In this document: piece by piece, positions 63,665 through 64,000 of the stretch
Layout of the letters: every line of letters begins with the position of its first letter
How positions within the stretch are numbered: the first letter of the stretch is position 1
Assembly (NCBI RefSeq): GCF_048773025.1
Contig: NC_133551.1
Coordinates: 36,162,501-36,226,500, forward strand
DNA length: 64,000 nt
Source: Camelus bactrianus
Taxonomy: Eukaryota; Chordata; Mammalia; Artiodactyla; Camelidae
Direction: 5' to 3'
Translations under genes and position numbers: made by a program
The notes under the pieces: generated by a model
What the model was told of the DNA's origin: nothing
Databases searched by the model: none
The model's input: only the letters and a program-made list of their open reading frames with translations

Positions 63665-64000
63665 TTAAAAAATTTTTAATTGAAGTATAGTTGATTTGCA
63701 ATTGTGTGTTAATTTCAGGTTAACAGCAAAATTTTATATATATATATATATACTTTTTCAGATCCTTTTCCATTAAAGGTTATTACAAGATATTGAATAT
63801 AGTTCCCTGTGCTATGTAGTGGGTCCTTATTATTCATCTATTATATATATAGTAGTGCATATCTGTTAATCCCAAACTCCTGATTTATTCCTCCCTGACC
63901 CTTTCCCATAAGGTTGTTTTCTGTGTCTGTGAGACTGTTTCTGTTTTGTAAATAAGTCCATTTGTATAATTTTTTTAGATTCCACAAATAAGTGCTATTA
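63665..64000 (-). mobile_element. L1 3' UTR nested in the preceding L1
   Basis: The ORF2 text of the left L1 stops at ccatgctgccttgatt, and a new 3' UTR begins with ttaattgaagtatagttgatttgc. It has a (TA)n run at 63735-63752 and runs off the window. Both L1 copies have the same orientation. Confidence 0.8.
63735..63752. repeat. (TA)n
   Basis: 18-bp TA run inside the nested L1 3' UTR. Confidence 0.85.

Overview
The window is mammalian nuclear DNA, almost certainly from a camelid (camel, llama or alpaca line). Three things show this: a tRNA-derived SINE of the camelid type at 13553-13769 with a 15-bp target-site duplication, LINE-1 copies with artiodactyl-type 3' ends (51366, 61487, 62185, 63665), and a dense background of old mammalian repeats (MIR, L2, MLT1/MLT2 LTRs, old L1, hAT MITEs). 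No prokaryotic or plasmid feature was seen.

I found no protein-coding gene I can name. The clearest gene-related signal is a CpG island at about 3430-4165. It carries GC boxes, an inverted CCAAT box next to a TTTGAA (CHR-like) motif, a perfect NRF1-type palindrome, an E2F-like site and a TATA-like box, with a possible splice donor on each side pointing outward. It could be a divergent promoter of one or two genes or lncRNAs whose other exons I cannot find. A second, weaker candidate is a 17-codon first exon at 58814-58864 with a Kozak-like ATG, an upstream in-frame stop and a GT donor. Other long open frames lie in repeats, low-complexity DNA or unrecognised sequence and are probably chance.

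Layout. 1-2165: old L1 tail, a GATA/TATC palindrome and a long L2. 2166-4165: unique DNA and the CpG island. 4.2-13.4 kb: MIR, L2 and LTR fragments, a hAT MITE and a 385-bp ACA-rich tract. 13.4-14.1 kb: one MIR split by the camelid SINE and by a hAT MITE, both with target-site duplications. 14-24 kb: unique DNA with MIR/L2 and two LTR fossils. 24-29.1 kb: an LTR-like repeat with a 20-bp tandem duplication and several L2 pieces. 29.1-31.4 kb: an MLT2-type LTR, then an old L1. 31.4-36 kb: MIR/L2 and unique DNA. 36.1-37.4 kb: an old L1 split by an MLT1 LTR. 37.4-48.5 kb: L2, MIR, an L1-type 3' segment and three AT-rich unique blocks that could be regulatory. 49.4-51.1 kb: an ERVL internal fossil. 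51.4-55.95 kb: a long minus-strand L1. 56-61.4 kb: MIR, L2 and unique DNA. 61.5-64 kb: a cluster of three L1 copies, one nested in another.

The window is thus a gene-poor intergenic or large-intron segment. Its most informative content is the stratigraphy of transposon insertions. I saw no previously undescribed biological system. Repeat family names come from memory of consensus sequences, so boundaries are generally good to about 10-30 bp except where a duplication fixes them.
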